Source: CAWATZ01 sp963784995
GTDB taxonomy: Bacteria > Planctomycetota > Planctomycetia > Gemmatales > Gemmataceae
Reading direction: 5' to 3'
Assembly (NCBI GenBank): GCA_963784995.1
Contig: CAWATZ010000002.1
Location: 558,001 to 622,000, forward strand
DNA: 64,000 nucleotides
Position 1 is the first letter of the stretch. Each line of letters starts with the position of its first letter. Below are positions 34,933 to 43,920 of the stretch, one piece after another. A model generated the notes under the pieces. That model was given only the letters and a program-made list of their open reading frames with translations, had not been told where the DNA came from and did no database searches. A program made the position numbers and the translations under genes.

Positions 34933-36426
34933 ATGGCGTCCACCCACATCCTGGCCATCGATCAGGGCACGACCAGCACGCGGGCGCTGGTCTATGATTC
35001 GACCGGCCGTTGCCTGGGCAGCAGTGCCCGGGAACTGACGCAGCACTATCCCCGGCCCGGCTGGGTCGAACACGATGCCGAGGAGATCTGGGACTCGGTC
35101 CGCGTCGTCGTGCCCAGGGCCCTGGAGTCGGCCCGGATCAACCCCGAGCAGCTGCTGGCGATTGGCCTGACCAACCAGCGCGAAACCACGGTCCTTTGGG
35201 ACCGGGCCACGGGCCAGCCGCTGGGCCGGGCCATTGTCTGGCAGGACCGGCGGACCGCCGACTTCTGCCGGGAACGCCAGGCGGACGAGCCGGGCATCCA
35301 CCAGCGGACCGGCCTGGTCCTCGATCCGTACTTCTCGGCCACCAAGATCAACTGGATGCTGGCGCAGGACGCCTCCTGGCGGCACCGGGCCCAGGCGGGG
35401 CAGCTGGCCTGCGGCACCATCGATAGCTTCCTGATCTGGCGTCTGACCGGCGGCAAGGTCCACGCTACCGATCGCTCCAACGCCTCACGCACCCTGTTGC
35501 TCAACCTCCAGAACGCCGCCTGGGATGACGACCTGTGCCGTTACTTCGACGTTCCTCCCGCCCTTCTTCCCGAGGTCCGGGCCAGCAGTGCCGATTATGG
35601 GGTGACCGCCGCGGGCCCAGGGTTGCCTGATGGCGTGCCGATCCGCGGCGTGGCGGGCGATCAGCAGGCGGCCCTGTTCGGACAGTGCGCGTTTCAGCCG
35701 GGCGAGGCCAAGTGTACTTACGGCACCGGAGCGTTTTTCTTGCAGCACCTGGGCGAAGCGCCCACGCTGTCGCAGCACCGGCTCCTGACCACCATCGCCG
35801 CCAGCGGCGCGGGGCCGGTGCAGTATGCCCTGGAAGGGAGCGTCTTTGTCGCCGGGGCCGCGGTGCAGTGGCTGCGCGATGGTTTGAAGGTGCTGGAGAA
35901 CGCCTCGGCGGTGGAGGAGATGGCCCGGCGGTCGGACCCTCAGCAGCCGGTGATCTTCGTTCCCGGCTTTGTCGGCCTGGGAGCGCCGCACTGGATCCCC
36001 GATGCCCGGGGAGTGCTGTTCGGCCTGACGCGCGGCACCACCGCCGCCGACCTGGGCCGGGCGACGCTGGAGGGAGTGGCCTTCCAGGTGGCCGACCTGA
36101 TCGCCGCCGCGGTCCAGGACGCCGGCACGCCGCTGAAGGAGCTGCGCGTCGATGGCGGCATGGCCCGCAATCAGTGGTTCCTGCAAGCGCAGGCCGACGT
36201 GTTGGGGCTCCCGGTCTTCCTGGCCGCCCAGAGCGAGGCGACGGCCCTGGGCGCTGCCTTCCTTGCCGGCTTGCAGGCGGGTTTGTGGTCGGGGCCCGAG
36301 GAACTGCGCCGGCTGGCCGGGGAGGGCCGGCGGTTCGAGCCGAGGCTGCCGGCCGCGGAGCGCGAGGCCCGACTGGCCCTGTGGCACCGGGCGGTCCAGG
36401 CGGTCATCGCCTTTTATTCACGGTGA
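34933..36426 (+). CDS. glpK: Glycerol kinase
   Basis: The 497-residue protein has the length of bacterial glycerol kinase, which phosphorylates glycerol to glycerol-3-phosphate with ATP in the cytoplasm. FGGY-kinase features are all present: AIDQGTTSTRALVYD at the N-terminus, WVEHDAEEIWDSVR, NQRETTVLWDRATG, IVWQDRRTADFC, FSATKINWML, DSFLIWRLTGG, GVAGDQQAALFGQ, CTYGTGAFFL and VDGGMARNQWFLQ. ATG 34933 is preferred over the upstream GTG-like extension because it matches the family start. No glpF or glpD is adjacent. A diverged copy of its leader and first codons lies 762 bp upstream. Confidence 0.95.
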   Translation: MASTHILAIDQGTTSTRALVYDSTGRCLGSSARELTQHYPRPGWVEHDAEEIWDSVRVVVPRALESARINPEQLLAIGLTNQRETTVLWDRATGQPLGRAIVWQDRRTADFCRERQADEPGIHQRTGLVLDPYFSATKINWMLAQDASWRHRAQAGQLACGTIDSFLIWRLTGGKVHATDRSNASRTLLLNLQNAAWDDDLCRYFDVPPALLPEVRASSADYGVTAAGPGLPDGVPIRGVAGDQQAALFGQCAFQPGEAKCTYGTGAFFLQHLGEAPTLSQHRLLTTIAASGAGPVQYALEGSVFVAGAAVQWLRDGLKVLENASAVEEMARRSDPQQPVIFVPGFVGLGAPHWIPDARGVLFGLTRGTTAADLGRATLEGVAFQVADLIAAAVQDAGTPLKELRVDGGMARNQWFLQAQADVLGLPVFLAAQSEATALGAAFLAGLQAGLWSGPEELRRLAGEGRRFEPRLPAAEREARLALWHRAVQAVIAFYSR

Positions 36427-36443
36427 GGTCCCCGTCTGACCGC

Positions 36444-39400
36444 TTACTTGGTGACCTTCAGCCCGGGCAGGGCCTTCCGCAATTGCTCGATTCCTACGGG
36501 AGTCACGTGGGTCCGCCACACCTTCAGGACTTTCAGGTTGCTGCACTGGCTCAGATGACGTAATCCCTCGTCCCCGATCTGTGTCTCGTCCAGGCTGAGA
36601 TGCTCCAGGGCCGTGAGCTGCTTCAGGTGCGCCAGGCCGTCGTCCGAGATCGTGGTCTGGTAAAGGGAGAGGCTCCGGAGCTTGGGAAAGGCGCTCAAAT
36701 GAGCCAGACCCTTGTCCGTGATCGGCAGCTTGTCGAGACGAAGGCCTTCCAGAGCCGTCAAGGGGCTGAGTTCGGCCAGGCCGCTGTCGGTAACCTGGGT
36801 GTTGGTCAGCGACAGCGAGACCAGGCTCGTGACCTTCGCCACCTCCTTCAATCCCTTGTCGGTGACGCCTGTGTGGTCCAGGTTCAAGCTTTTCAGGTTG
36901 GGCAGGTCACGCAGCACGTCCAGGTCCCGGTCGGTGACCGTGGGATAGGGCCGGGCGTCGATGGTGTCGGTTTTTTGATTCCGGACCCGCAGCGCGAGCA
37001 GTTCCAGCTGGCTGACGTAAGGCTCCTTGGAGGCAGAGACCCAGAGGACGACCGGGATGAGGATCGCCAACACTCCCGCAACCAGGAAAGCGATCAGTGC
37101 GGAACGCGGAACGCGGAACGCGGAACGCGGAGCGAAATCCGTCAGCGGCTCCACACTCCCAGTTCCGAGGTCCGCGCTGGAAGGAACTGGCGTCGGTTTG
37201 CGGCATTTGGGACACTTCACTTTTTTCCCGGCCAGTTCAGCCCGGACCTTGAGGTTCTTGCCGCATTCCAAACAAGGGAAGGCAAGAGAAGTCGCAGCCG
37301 GCCGGGCGCTCCGGGGCCTCTGCCGGAGACGCTGGATAGCGAAAGTCAGCGACATCAGGAAGCCGAAACCCAGGCCGAGCAGCGCCAGCATTTTCAGCCA
37401 GCTCCTCTTGCGGACCTGCGTTGGCGACGCGACGGGGAAATGATCCATCGCCAGCGGCCCCGATCCGGTCCCATCCCACAGGACGGCCTTTTCTTGCCTG
37501 TCCGCCGTGGTGAAGAGCTTGAGCGTTTTCTTGCAGCCGCCGACGACCAGAGTTTTCTCGTCCGGCGTCAAACACACCGCGCGGACGCCGCGCGGCAAGG
37601 AAAGGCGGTCCTTTTCCATGCCGCTCTTGACGTCCCAGAAGCGGACGGTGCGATCCATGCTGCCGCTGACCAGGGTTGCCCCATCGGCCAGGAAGACCAT
37701 TCCTTCCACCAGACCGCCGTGGCCAGGGAGGGTCTTGAGGGGTTTGCCCGAGCCGGCGTCCCACAGCCGGACGGTTCGATCCACGCTGCCGGTGGCGATG
37801 GTCTTGCCGTCGGGAGAACACGCGATGGCCAGGACCGGGCCCTGATGTCCCGTGAGCTTCAGCACTTGCTTTCTGCTGGCCACGTCCCAGATGGTGACCT
37901 GGGCAATGCCTCCCGGCTTCCAGTCGCCGCCGCCGGCCAGCAGCCGTTTGCCGTCCGGCGAGAAGGCCACACAGTGGAAGCGAAACAGGTCGCCCTCCAG
38001 CTCCGCCACCAGCTTGCCCCGCAAGTCCCACAGCTGGACGGTCTGGTCTTCGGTGGCCGTGGCCAGGAGCTGCCCAGCGGGCGAGAAGGCGACCCGGGCA
38101 ATACCCGAGACCGGGATGTCGCATACCTGCTTGCCGGCCGACCAATCATAAATGCGCACGTGCCCATTCCAGCTCCCCGAGGCTAGCAGCTTGCCATCGG
38201 GAGACAGGGCGATGGAGGCGACACCCAGTCCTTCGGTAAAGCGCTGCACCGGCTGCAGCGTCTCCAGGTTCCAGACGCCGATCTCGCCCGGCTGGTCCCA
38301 CAGACCCGCGCTGGCGGCCAGGTGCTTGCCATCGGGGGTGATCACGATGCTCCAGACGTCCATCTTGTCGCCGGGCAAGACCGGGGCGAGACGGGGCTTG
38401 GCCGGATCGTCGAGAGCAGGCGCTCCCAGCAGGAAAGCAAAGAGCGCCACCAGCCCCAGGGACGCAAGCAGGATGAGGGCCAGCGCCGGGTTGCCGCTTG
38501 ACCGGGAAGGCGGCCTGGCTGATTTCGGGACTTCGATGGGAGGCGGGGCAGGGATTGTCTCTGGCTGGCTCAAGTGGGCCAGGTACGCCTCCAGCAGGGT
38601 GGCGACCTCAGCCGCGCTCTGAAAGCGCTCAGCTGGATCCTTGACCAGCAGCCGGCCAATCAGAGCCTCCAGCCAGGCCGGGACGGCCGGATTGAGGGCA
38701 TGGATCGGCGCCGGCGTCTCTTCACTCACCTTGCGCAGCACGGCCACGGTCGTGGAGCCCTGGAAGGGCGGCACGCCGGTACAGCAGGCGTAGAGGACGC
38801 TGCCGAGGCTGAACAGGTCGGCGCGGTGGTCGATGGGCTCGCCGCGGGCCTGCTCGGGGGCCATGTATTCGGGAGTGCCGGCCACCTCGCCGGTCCGGGT
38901 TAGACCGACGTCATCGACCATGCGAGCCAGGCCGAAGTCGGTGATCTTGACGCGGGGCGAGCCGGGAGCGTTAGCGACCGGAGCGTTTTCTCCGGTCGCT
39001 AACGCTCCCGGCTCGCCTTCCAGGAGCAGATTGGCCGGTTTGACGTCGCGGTGAATCAGCCCCTGACCATGAGCAGCGGCCAGTCCCTGGGCCGTCTGCA
39101 GACCGATGCGGACAATCTCCTCCACCTCCAGAGGCCCGCAGCGATCGAGCCGGTTCTGCACCGATTCGCCGGCCACGTACTGCATCACCAGGTAGGGCAG
39201 TCCCTCCGTCTCGTGAACGCCGTGAACCGCGACCACGTGGTCATGACAGACGGCGGCCGCGGCCTGGGCTTCGCGGGTAAAGCGCCGGCGTGCGGTGGCA
39301 CTGCCGGCCAGGGCGGGGGACAGCACCTTGATGGCCACCAGCCGGCACAGCGCCGGCTCGAACGCCTTCAGCACCACACCCATGCCGCCCTGACCGATCA

Positions 39401-39752
39401 CTTCCTGCACCTCGTAATCGCCGAGCAGACCCAGGAGGTCCGGCCGGTCGCTCGGCCGCAGAAAATACAGATCGATCGGCTCGGCGGGAGGCCGCTCCAG
39501 GGGCTTGCGCTCGTGCAGCCGGTCCAGGAACTCCGACAGGGTCGGGTCGGTCGGGGCCACGGTCGGGTCGCCGACCTGCCGGGCCAGGCCCCGCAATTCG
39601 TCGCCCAGCTCCTCGAACTGGTCAAGGCGCTTCTGACAGGCCGGACAGGTCTCCAGGTGGCGCTCAATCCGTTCCCGCTCGGCCGGCGACGCCTGCTCGT
39701 CAACCAGGGTCTGCCAGCACTCCAGGTCTGGGCAGTCAAGCGGTCGGGACAT
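36444..39752 (-). CDS. Ser/Thr kinase fused to anti-sigma zinc finger, WD40, zinc ribbon and LRR
   Basis: The 1102-residue protein starts with a zinc-finger of the anti-sigma type (HLETCPACQ, residues 32-40). The kinase domain spans about 113-392: GQGGMG at 120, Lys142 in AIKVL, HRDVKPAN at 234 and DFG at 272. A membrane segment follows (422-442), then WD40 repeats (about 465-750), a second membrane segment (786-806), a zinc ribbon (CLECGKNL...CPKC, 827-850), a third membrane segment (885-905) and leucine-rich repeats (945-1090). Residues 246-267 are an insertion encoded by a 28-bp-arm palindrome between the catalytic and DFG loops. The ECF sigma gene lies 21 bp upstream, suggesting sigma/anti-sigma signalling through the kinase. 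Confidence 0.92.
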   Translation of the reverse strand: MSRPLDCPDLECWQTLVDEQASPAERERIERHLETCPACQKRLDQFEELGDELRGLARQVGDPTVAPTDPTLSEFLDRLHERKPLERPPAEPIDLYFLRPSDRPDLLGLLGDYEVQEVIGQGGMGVVLKAFEPALCRLVAIKVLSPALAGSATARRRFTREAQAAAAVCHDHVVAVHGVHETEGLPYLVMQYVAGESVQNRLDRCGPLEVEEIVRIGLQTAQGLAAAHGQGLIHRDVKPANLLLEGEPGALATGENAPVANAPGSPRVKITDFGLARMVDDVGLTRTGEVAGTPEYMAPEQARGEPIDHRADLFSLGSVLYACCTGVPPFQGSTTVAVLRKVSEETPAPIHALNPAVPAWLEALIGRLLVKDPAERFQSAAEVATLLEAYLAHLSQPETIPAPPPIEVPKSARPPSRSSGNPALALILLASLGLVALFAFLLGAPALDDPAKPRLAPVLPGDKMDVWSIVITPDGKHLAASAGLWDQPGEIGVWNLETLQPVQRFTEGLGVASIALSPDGKLLASGSWNGHVRIYDWSAGKQVCDIPVSGIARVAFSPAGQLLATATEDQTVQLWDLRGKLVAELEGDLFRFHCVAFSPDGKRLLAGGGDWKPGGIAQVTIWDVASRKQVLKLTGHQGPVLAIACSPDGKTIATGSVDRTVRLWDAGSGKPLKTLPGHGGLVEGMVFLADGATLVSGSMDRTVRFWDVKSGMEKDRLSLPRGVRAVCLTPDEKTLVVGGCKKTLKLFTTADRQEKAVLWDGTGSGPLAMDHFPVASPTQVRKRSWLKMLALLGLGFGFLMSLTFAIQRLRQRPRSARPAATSLAFPCLECGKNLKVRAELAGKKVKCPKCRKPTPVPSSADLGTGSVEPLTDFAPRSAFRVPRSALIAFLVAGVLAILIPVVLWVSASKEPYVSQLELLALRVRNQKTDTIDARPYPTVTDRDLDVLRDLPNLKSLNLDHTGVTDKGLKEVAKVTSLVSLSLTNTQVTDSGLAELSPLTALEGLRLDKLPITDKGLAHLSAFPKLRSLSLYQTTISDDGLAHLKQLTALEHLSLDETQIGDEGLRHLSQCSNLKVLKVWRTHVTPVGIEQLRKALPGLKVTK
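37099..37133. repeat. Five 7-bp tandem repeats inside the kinase gene
   Basis: The unit GCGGAAC is repeated five times (last copy GCGGAGC). It encodes part of the linker RSAFRVPRSA before the third membrane segment, where a length change in multiples of three units would be harmless. Confidence 0.85.
38956..39017. repeat. Palindromic repeat inserted in frame in the kinase gene
   Basis: 38956-38983 and 38990-39017 are perfect 28-bp inverted arms around the loop CGTTTT. On the coding strand they translate as GEPGALATGENAPVANAPGS between NLLLE and RVKITDFG, a place where kinases normally have only a few residues. The outer part of each arm carries AGCCGGGAGCGTTAGCGACC. Confidence 0.93.
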
Positions 39753-39773
39753 CGTGAGTCTCCTGATTCTGTC

Positions 39774-40367
39774 TCAGGGCTCCGGCACGGATTGAACGAG
39801 GACCTTCAACCGGGCGACGACCCGGCTGCGGGCGAGATAGACCGCAGCGACGCTCAAACCCAACTCGGCCGCTACCTGCTTGCCGGGCTCGCCGGCCACG
39901 GCAGTCCGCCAGAAGGCCTGCCAGGTGGCCTCGGTGACGTCCTTGCGGACCTGCTCACAGGCCCAGGCAAACACCCGCCGCTGCCATTCCGTCTGCCACT
40001 CCTCTTGCTCCCCCAGCGGCACCGGGCATTGCTCCAGGAGTTGATGGATGTCGCTGTCGCCGCTGCCGCGCAGCCTGGTTTTCTGGGCCCGGCGCCAGTT
40101 CAGCAGCTTCCGCCAGACGACCGTGAACAACCAGTTGCGGAAGGAGCCGCGACCGGGGTCGTAGTCCAGCTGGCCGATGGCCCCGGCCACGGCACTGAGG
40201 ACGTCCTGGGATAGATCGACCGCGTCGGCGTCCTGCAGTCCTTGCTTGCGGGCGTAGTTGTAAATCAGCGGGGCGTACAGATCGACGAACTCCGACCAGG
40301 CAGCCTGGTCGCGCGGGTCGCGCAGGCGCAGCAGCAGGCTGGCACGGGTGGGAGGAATCTCGGCCAT
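39774..40367 (-). CDS. ECF-type RNA polymerase sigma factor
   Basis: The 197-residue protein starts at ATG 40367 behind GAGGA. Region 2 is clear (SEFVDLYAPLIYNYARKQGL, DLSQDVLSAVAGAI, GSFRNWLFTVVWRKLLNWRR), and region 4 ends the protein (AAELGLSVAAVYLARSRVVARL). This plan matches planctomycete ECF groups encoded next to Ser/Thr kinases. The kinase gene begins 21 bp downstream and carries an anti-sigma-type zinc finger, so it probably controls this factor. An upstream ATG at 40403 lacks a good ribosome site. Confidence 0.9.
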   Translation of the reverse strand: MAEIPPTRASLLLRLRDPRDQAAWSEFVDLYAPLIYNYARKQGLQDADAVDLSQDVLSAVAGAIGQLDYDPGRGSFRNWLFTVVWRKLLNWRRAQKTRLRGSGDSDIHQLLEQCPVPLGEQEEWQTEWQRRVFAWACEQVRKDVTEATWQAFWRTAVAGEPGKQVAAELGLSVAAVYLARSRVVARLKVLVQSVPEP

Positions 40368-40611
40368 TGGTCCTCGCCGGAAGGCGTCCCCCTGTTTGTA
40401 CACGCCAACCTTCCAAACCTATCACGCCAGGTCGAAAAAACCCAGGCGAGCAAAAGTCCGAGCCGCGCACGCAGCGCGGCTCAGCGAATTCGGGCTTTAC
40501 GCCGCGACGCCCGGACGCTAGATGGCTCTCTCGGCCAAGGAGGCGGTCCAGCCGCCTCCCAGTCATCTCGGTCTGTTGGCCGGCTTGCCCTTTCTCCTTG
40601 CGAGGTCAGGG

Positions 40612-41352
40612 ATGGATGCGTTCTACTCCCGTTTCTTTCCCGGCCAGAGTTCCAACGCCCTGGACGGCTATCACCAGGAACTGCACTCCCGCCTGATCGA
40701 CGCCCGCCAGGTACTCGACTTCGGTTGCGGCAGCAACACCGCCCTGGCCCCCTACCGCTCCGCCCAGCGTCAGGTGTGGGGCGTCGATCTGCTCCGCCAT
40801 CCCTACCTGTGCCACGGCGACTGGTTCCGACCCCTGGACCCCAGCGGCAGGGCCCCCTTTGCGGACGAGTCGTTTGACGTGATCGGCTCCAGCTGGGTCC
40901 TGGAGCACGTCCGCAATCCCGCACGCTTCCTGGCCGAGATCCAGCGCTTGCTGCGGCCGGGCGGGTTCTTTGTCTCGCTCAGCATCAACGCGATGCATTA
41001 CGTGACTTTCCTCAGCCGGATGGCCAGCGTGCTGCCGCACCACCTGATCCAGAGAATGGTCCGCCGCTTTTACGGTCGAGACTGCCACGATACCTTCCCG
41101 ACGCATTACCGGCTGAACACCTCTGCCAGGCTGGGCCAGCTGGCCCGGGGCTGCGGTCTGGAACTGACCGGCGTCAAGCGCTTTGAGAACCCCGACTATT
41201 TCTCCTTCGCCCCGCGTCTGCGCCAGGCGGCCATTGTCGTGGACTGGATGCTGGAACGGATCAGCCCGGAACTGGGCCGGCTCTACTTCGTCGCCACCCT
41301 GCACAAGCCCGTGCTGCTGGCGAGTCAACTGCCGCTCAGCGCGGCGGCGTGA
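40612..41352 (+). CDS. SAM-dependent methyltransferase (class I)
   Basis: From ATG 40612 (GAGGTCAGGG upstream) the protein has 246 residues. An in-frame ATG at 40522 would add 30 poorly conserved-looking residues. Motif I is VLDFGCGSNTA near residue 34, followed by VWGVDLLRHP, SFDVIGSSWVLEHVRNPARF and RLLRPGGFFVSLSIN, all standard for Rossmann-fold methyltransferases of the type-11 kind. The substrate is unknown. It is divergent from the sigma factor gene, and a hairpin follows its stop. Confidence 0.85.
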   Translation: MDAFYSRFFPGQSSNALDGYHQELHSRLIDARQVLDFGCGSNTALAPYRSAQRQVWGVDLLRHPYLCHGDWFRPLDPSGRAPFADESFDVIGSSWVLEHVRNPARFLAEIQRLLRPGGFFVSLSINAMHYVTFLSRMASVLPHHLIQRMVRRFYGRDCHDTFPTHYRLNTSARLGQLARGCGLELTGVKRFENPDYFSFAPRLRQAAIVVDWMLERISPELGRLYFVATLHKPVLLASQLPLSAAA

Positions 41353-41397
41353 TTTATCGTTTACCGCTGGGCCGGGCGAGCGCGAAACGATAAATCA
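41350..41397. terminator. Hairpin after the methyltransferase gene
   Basis: 13-bp arms TGATTTATCGTTT (41350-41362) and AAACGATAAATCA (41385-41397) enclose a GC-rich 22-nt loop and begin at the stop codon. There is no long T-tract, so termination is likely but not certain. Confidence 0.5.
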
Positions 41398-41436
41398 AAA
41401 GAAAAGCGCTCGTCCAGCTATTCCTTGGGAGCCGCC

Positions 41437-41943
41437 TTGGATTCCGACGCCATCGACCTGCTGCTGACCGATCCCCGCCATCCCTTTCACCTGCTGCACC
41501 TGGAAATGGCCCTGGAGGAGGCGTACCTGGCCGCGGCCGAGGGGGAAGTACCGGTCGGCGCGGTGATTGTGTCGCGGGATCGGGGCGTCATCGCCCGGGC
41601 CCACAACCAGCGCGAGCAATTGATCGACCCGACCGCGCATGCCGAGATGATCGCCATCACCCAGGCGGCCCTGGCCCTGCGCTCCTGGCGGCTGGAGGAC
41701 TGCATCCTGTACTGCACCCTGGAACCGTGTCCGATGTGCGCCGGGGCCATCGTCCAGGCGCGCATCCCCATGGTCGTTTACGGCTGCACCGACCCCAAGG
41801 CCGGGGCCTGCCATACCCTGTACTCGATCACGTCCGATCCGCGTCTCAATCACCGCTGTCAGGTGATCAGCGGCGTCCTGGCCGAGCGCTGCGCCGCGGT
41901 GCTCGGTGAGTTCTTCGCCGCGCGCCGGCCGGGAAAAAAGTGA
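41437..41943 (+). CDS. tadA: tRNA adenosine(34) deaminase
   Basis: TadA deaminates adenosine 34 of tRNA-Arg(ACG) to inosine. The zinc-binding signature is complete: HAEMIAITQA with histidine and the catalytic glutamate, and PCPMCAGAIVQARIP with both cysteines. MALEEAYLAAAEGEVPVGAV precedes it as in the family, and the C-terminal GVLAERCAAVLGEFFAARR helix is present. I chose TTG 41437, six bases after GGGAG, giving 168 residues. TTG 41425 and ATG 41508 are alternatives. It heads a same-strand group with the DsbB-like gene and the ABC genes. Confidence 0.9.
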   Translation: MDSDAIDLLLTDPRHPFHLLHLEMALEEAYLAAAEGEVPVGAVIVSRDRGVIARAHNQREQLIDPTAHAEMIAITQAALALRSWRLEDCILYCTLEPCPMCAGAIVQARIPMVVYGCTDPKAGACHTLYSITSDPRLNHRCQVISGVLAERCAAVLGEFFAARRPGKK

Positions 41944-42037
41944 GCCGGCATGGACACGGACCGCTTGTGTTCGCTAACCTGAACCTGGAGATTCTGTAAC
42001 GACCTGGAGCCGCGGGCTTCCGCCTGCGAAACCTCAC

Positions 42038-42615
42038 GTGAGCACATTCCAACCCCATGAACCCTTGCCTTCCCAGGGTGTCACCTGGGTGGCGTTGCTG
42101 CTTGCCCTGGCCGGCACGGCGGGCAGCCTCTGGTTGAGCCTGGGCATGCACCTGGAAGCCTGCGCCTCTGCTATTACGAGCGGGCCTTCATGATGGCCCT
42201 GGCCGGCGTGCTGTTCCTGGGCCTGACCACCGGGGCCAACAACCGGGTGGCACTCAGCCTGCTGGCCCTGCCGCTGACCGTGGCCGGGCTGGGCCTGACC
42301 GGGTTTCACGTCTACCTGGAGAAGACGGGCAAGCTGGAATGCCCCCTGGGCCTGTTCGAGTTGGGGACCGCTCCCCAGCAGAGTGTCGCGGTGTTTACCA
42401 TGCTGACCGTGCTGTTGCTCGCCGACGTCCTGAATCGTCCGGGCCTTCCTCGAGGTATCAAACTCAACAGCACCTTGATTGCCCTGATCCTGGGTGGGGC
42501 GTTCGCGTACGGTTGCGTCGTCACTGCGGTGCCCTTGAGGGCGCCCACGCAAGCCTACCCCCAGGGGGAGAAGATCAAGACGTGTCGGGTGCCCTACAAG
42601 GAGAAGAGCAAGTAA
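42038..42615 (+). CDS. DsbB-like disulfide bond formation protein (frameshifted)
   Basis: GTG 42038 opens a frame with a first membrane helix (WVALLLALAGTAGSLWLSLG) and ends early. Restoring one C near 42167 gives CALCYYERAFMMALAGVL, the DsbB active-site CxxC followed by the quinone-binding arginine region, and joins the frame that runs to 42615. That part has three more membrane segments, and the second cysteine pair is represented by LECPLGLFELG and KTCRVPY. DsbB reoxidises a periplasmic thiol oxidase using quinone. The total is about 192 residues, normal for the family. No dsbA is adjacent. Confidence 0.82.
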
Positions 42616-42646
42616 GGATGCCAGCCCCATCGATCCGGGAGGTCCG

Positions 42647-43904
42647 ATGAATCGTCTGGAACAAGCGGCCAACGGAACGCAAGCCCCGGACAACCGGGGC
42701 AACCTGGGCGAGCGGGTGCGCTCGCTGCGTCTGGGAGAGCCCGGCAGTTCCGGCCGGGGAGCGACTCCGGTCCACCTGGTGCTGGCCTGGGGTCTGTGCG
42801 GCATCTTGCTGGCCACCACGCTGGCCTTCGGCTACCGCACCTATCGGCTTTCCCCGGCCGCTCCCGGCGACCCCGCGGCCGTCTCGCAGCCGGAGGCCGG
42901 CAGCACCGTGCCGTCCAGTTACCTGGCGACCGGCTTCCAGCAAGGCCCCCGAGGCCGCGGGGAGCGTGGTCCTGGAGTCCAAGGGTTACGTGGTGCCGGT
43001 GCATCAGATCCTGGTCAGCCCCAAGGTGAGCGGCATCCTGGTCTGGCTCGATGCCAACCTGGAAGAGGGCAAGCAGTTCAAGGAAGGCGATCTGCTGGCC
43101 CGTCTCGAAGACGTCGAGTACCGGTCCGACCGCGATCAGTGTCTGGCCAACTTGCGGAACCTGGAGGCCCAGCTCAAGCGATTGCAAATGCTGCCCCGGC
43201 CCGAAGAAGTTCCGCCCAGCCAGGCCAAGGTCAGCGAGTTCGAGGCCAGCGTGATCGACAAGCGCGATCAGTTACGTCGGGCCGAACGGCTGTTCAGTCA
43301 GCGCGCGGTCAACGAGGAAGAGCTGATCCAGAAACGGCAGGCCCTGCAAGTCGCCGAGCATCAGCTGGCGACGCGCAAGGCGGAGCTGGCGTTGCTCAAG
43401 GCCGGCGCCTGGACCCCCGACGTGGACGCCGCCCGGGCGCTGGTGGAGCGGTCCCGGGCCGAGCTGGCCAAGGCGGAGTGGCGGCTGGCCAATACCGAGA
43501 TCCGCGCCCCCGTCACCGGCACCATCTTGACCAAAAAAGCCGAGCGCGGCAACCTGGTCAATCCCTCGGCGTTCTCCAATGGCCTGTCGGCCAGCCTGTG
43601 CGAGATGGCCGACCTGACCGACCTGGAGATCGACCTGGAAATCCAGCAGCGGAACATTGCCCGGGTGGTCAAGGGCATGCCCTGTACAGTGGTCCCCGAG
43701 GCATATCAGAATTTCGAGCCGTTCCTGAAGGCGCATCCCGAAGGCTGCGACGGCTACGTTTCCCGGATCATGCCGACCGCGCTGCGTTCCAAGGGCGCCA
43801 TTGCGGTCCGGGTGCGGGTCAAGATCCCACCGGAGGAAGCCGGGGTCTACCTCAAGCCGGAGATGGGCGTGAGCGTCTTTTTCAAGAAGCCGGGAGCGAA
43901 GTAA
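42647..43904 (+). CDS. ABC-exporter membrane fusion protein, HlyD-like (frameshifted)
   Basis: The first frame (ATG 42647) gives a cytoplasmic tail and a membrane anchor (LVLAWGLCGILLATTLAFGY). After an indel near 42940 the second frame continues with VVLESKGYVVPVHQILVSPK, the biotinyl-lipoyl half (GILVWLDANLEEGKQFKEGD), a long coiled coil (about 43120-43470) and the returning lipoyl half (NTEIRAPVTGTILTKKAERG), then the beta-barrel region. This is the plan of adaptor proteins of MacAB- or DevBCA-type exporters. The ATPase follows after 16 bp, but no permease is encoded nearby. Confidence 0.84.
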
Positions 43905-43920
43905 CTTTGGGGAGGGCCTG

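Noticed and set aside
41425..41436. Longer TadA start at TTG 41425
   Set aside because: The GGGAG site lies between this codon and TTG 41437, so it can only serve the later start.
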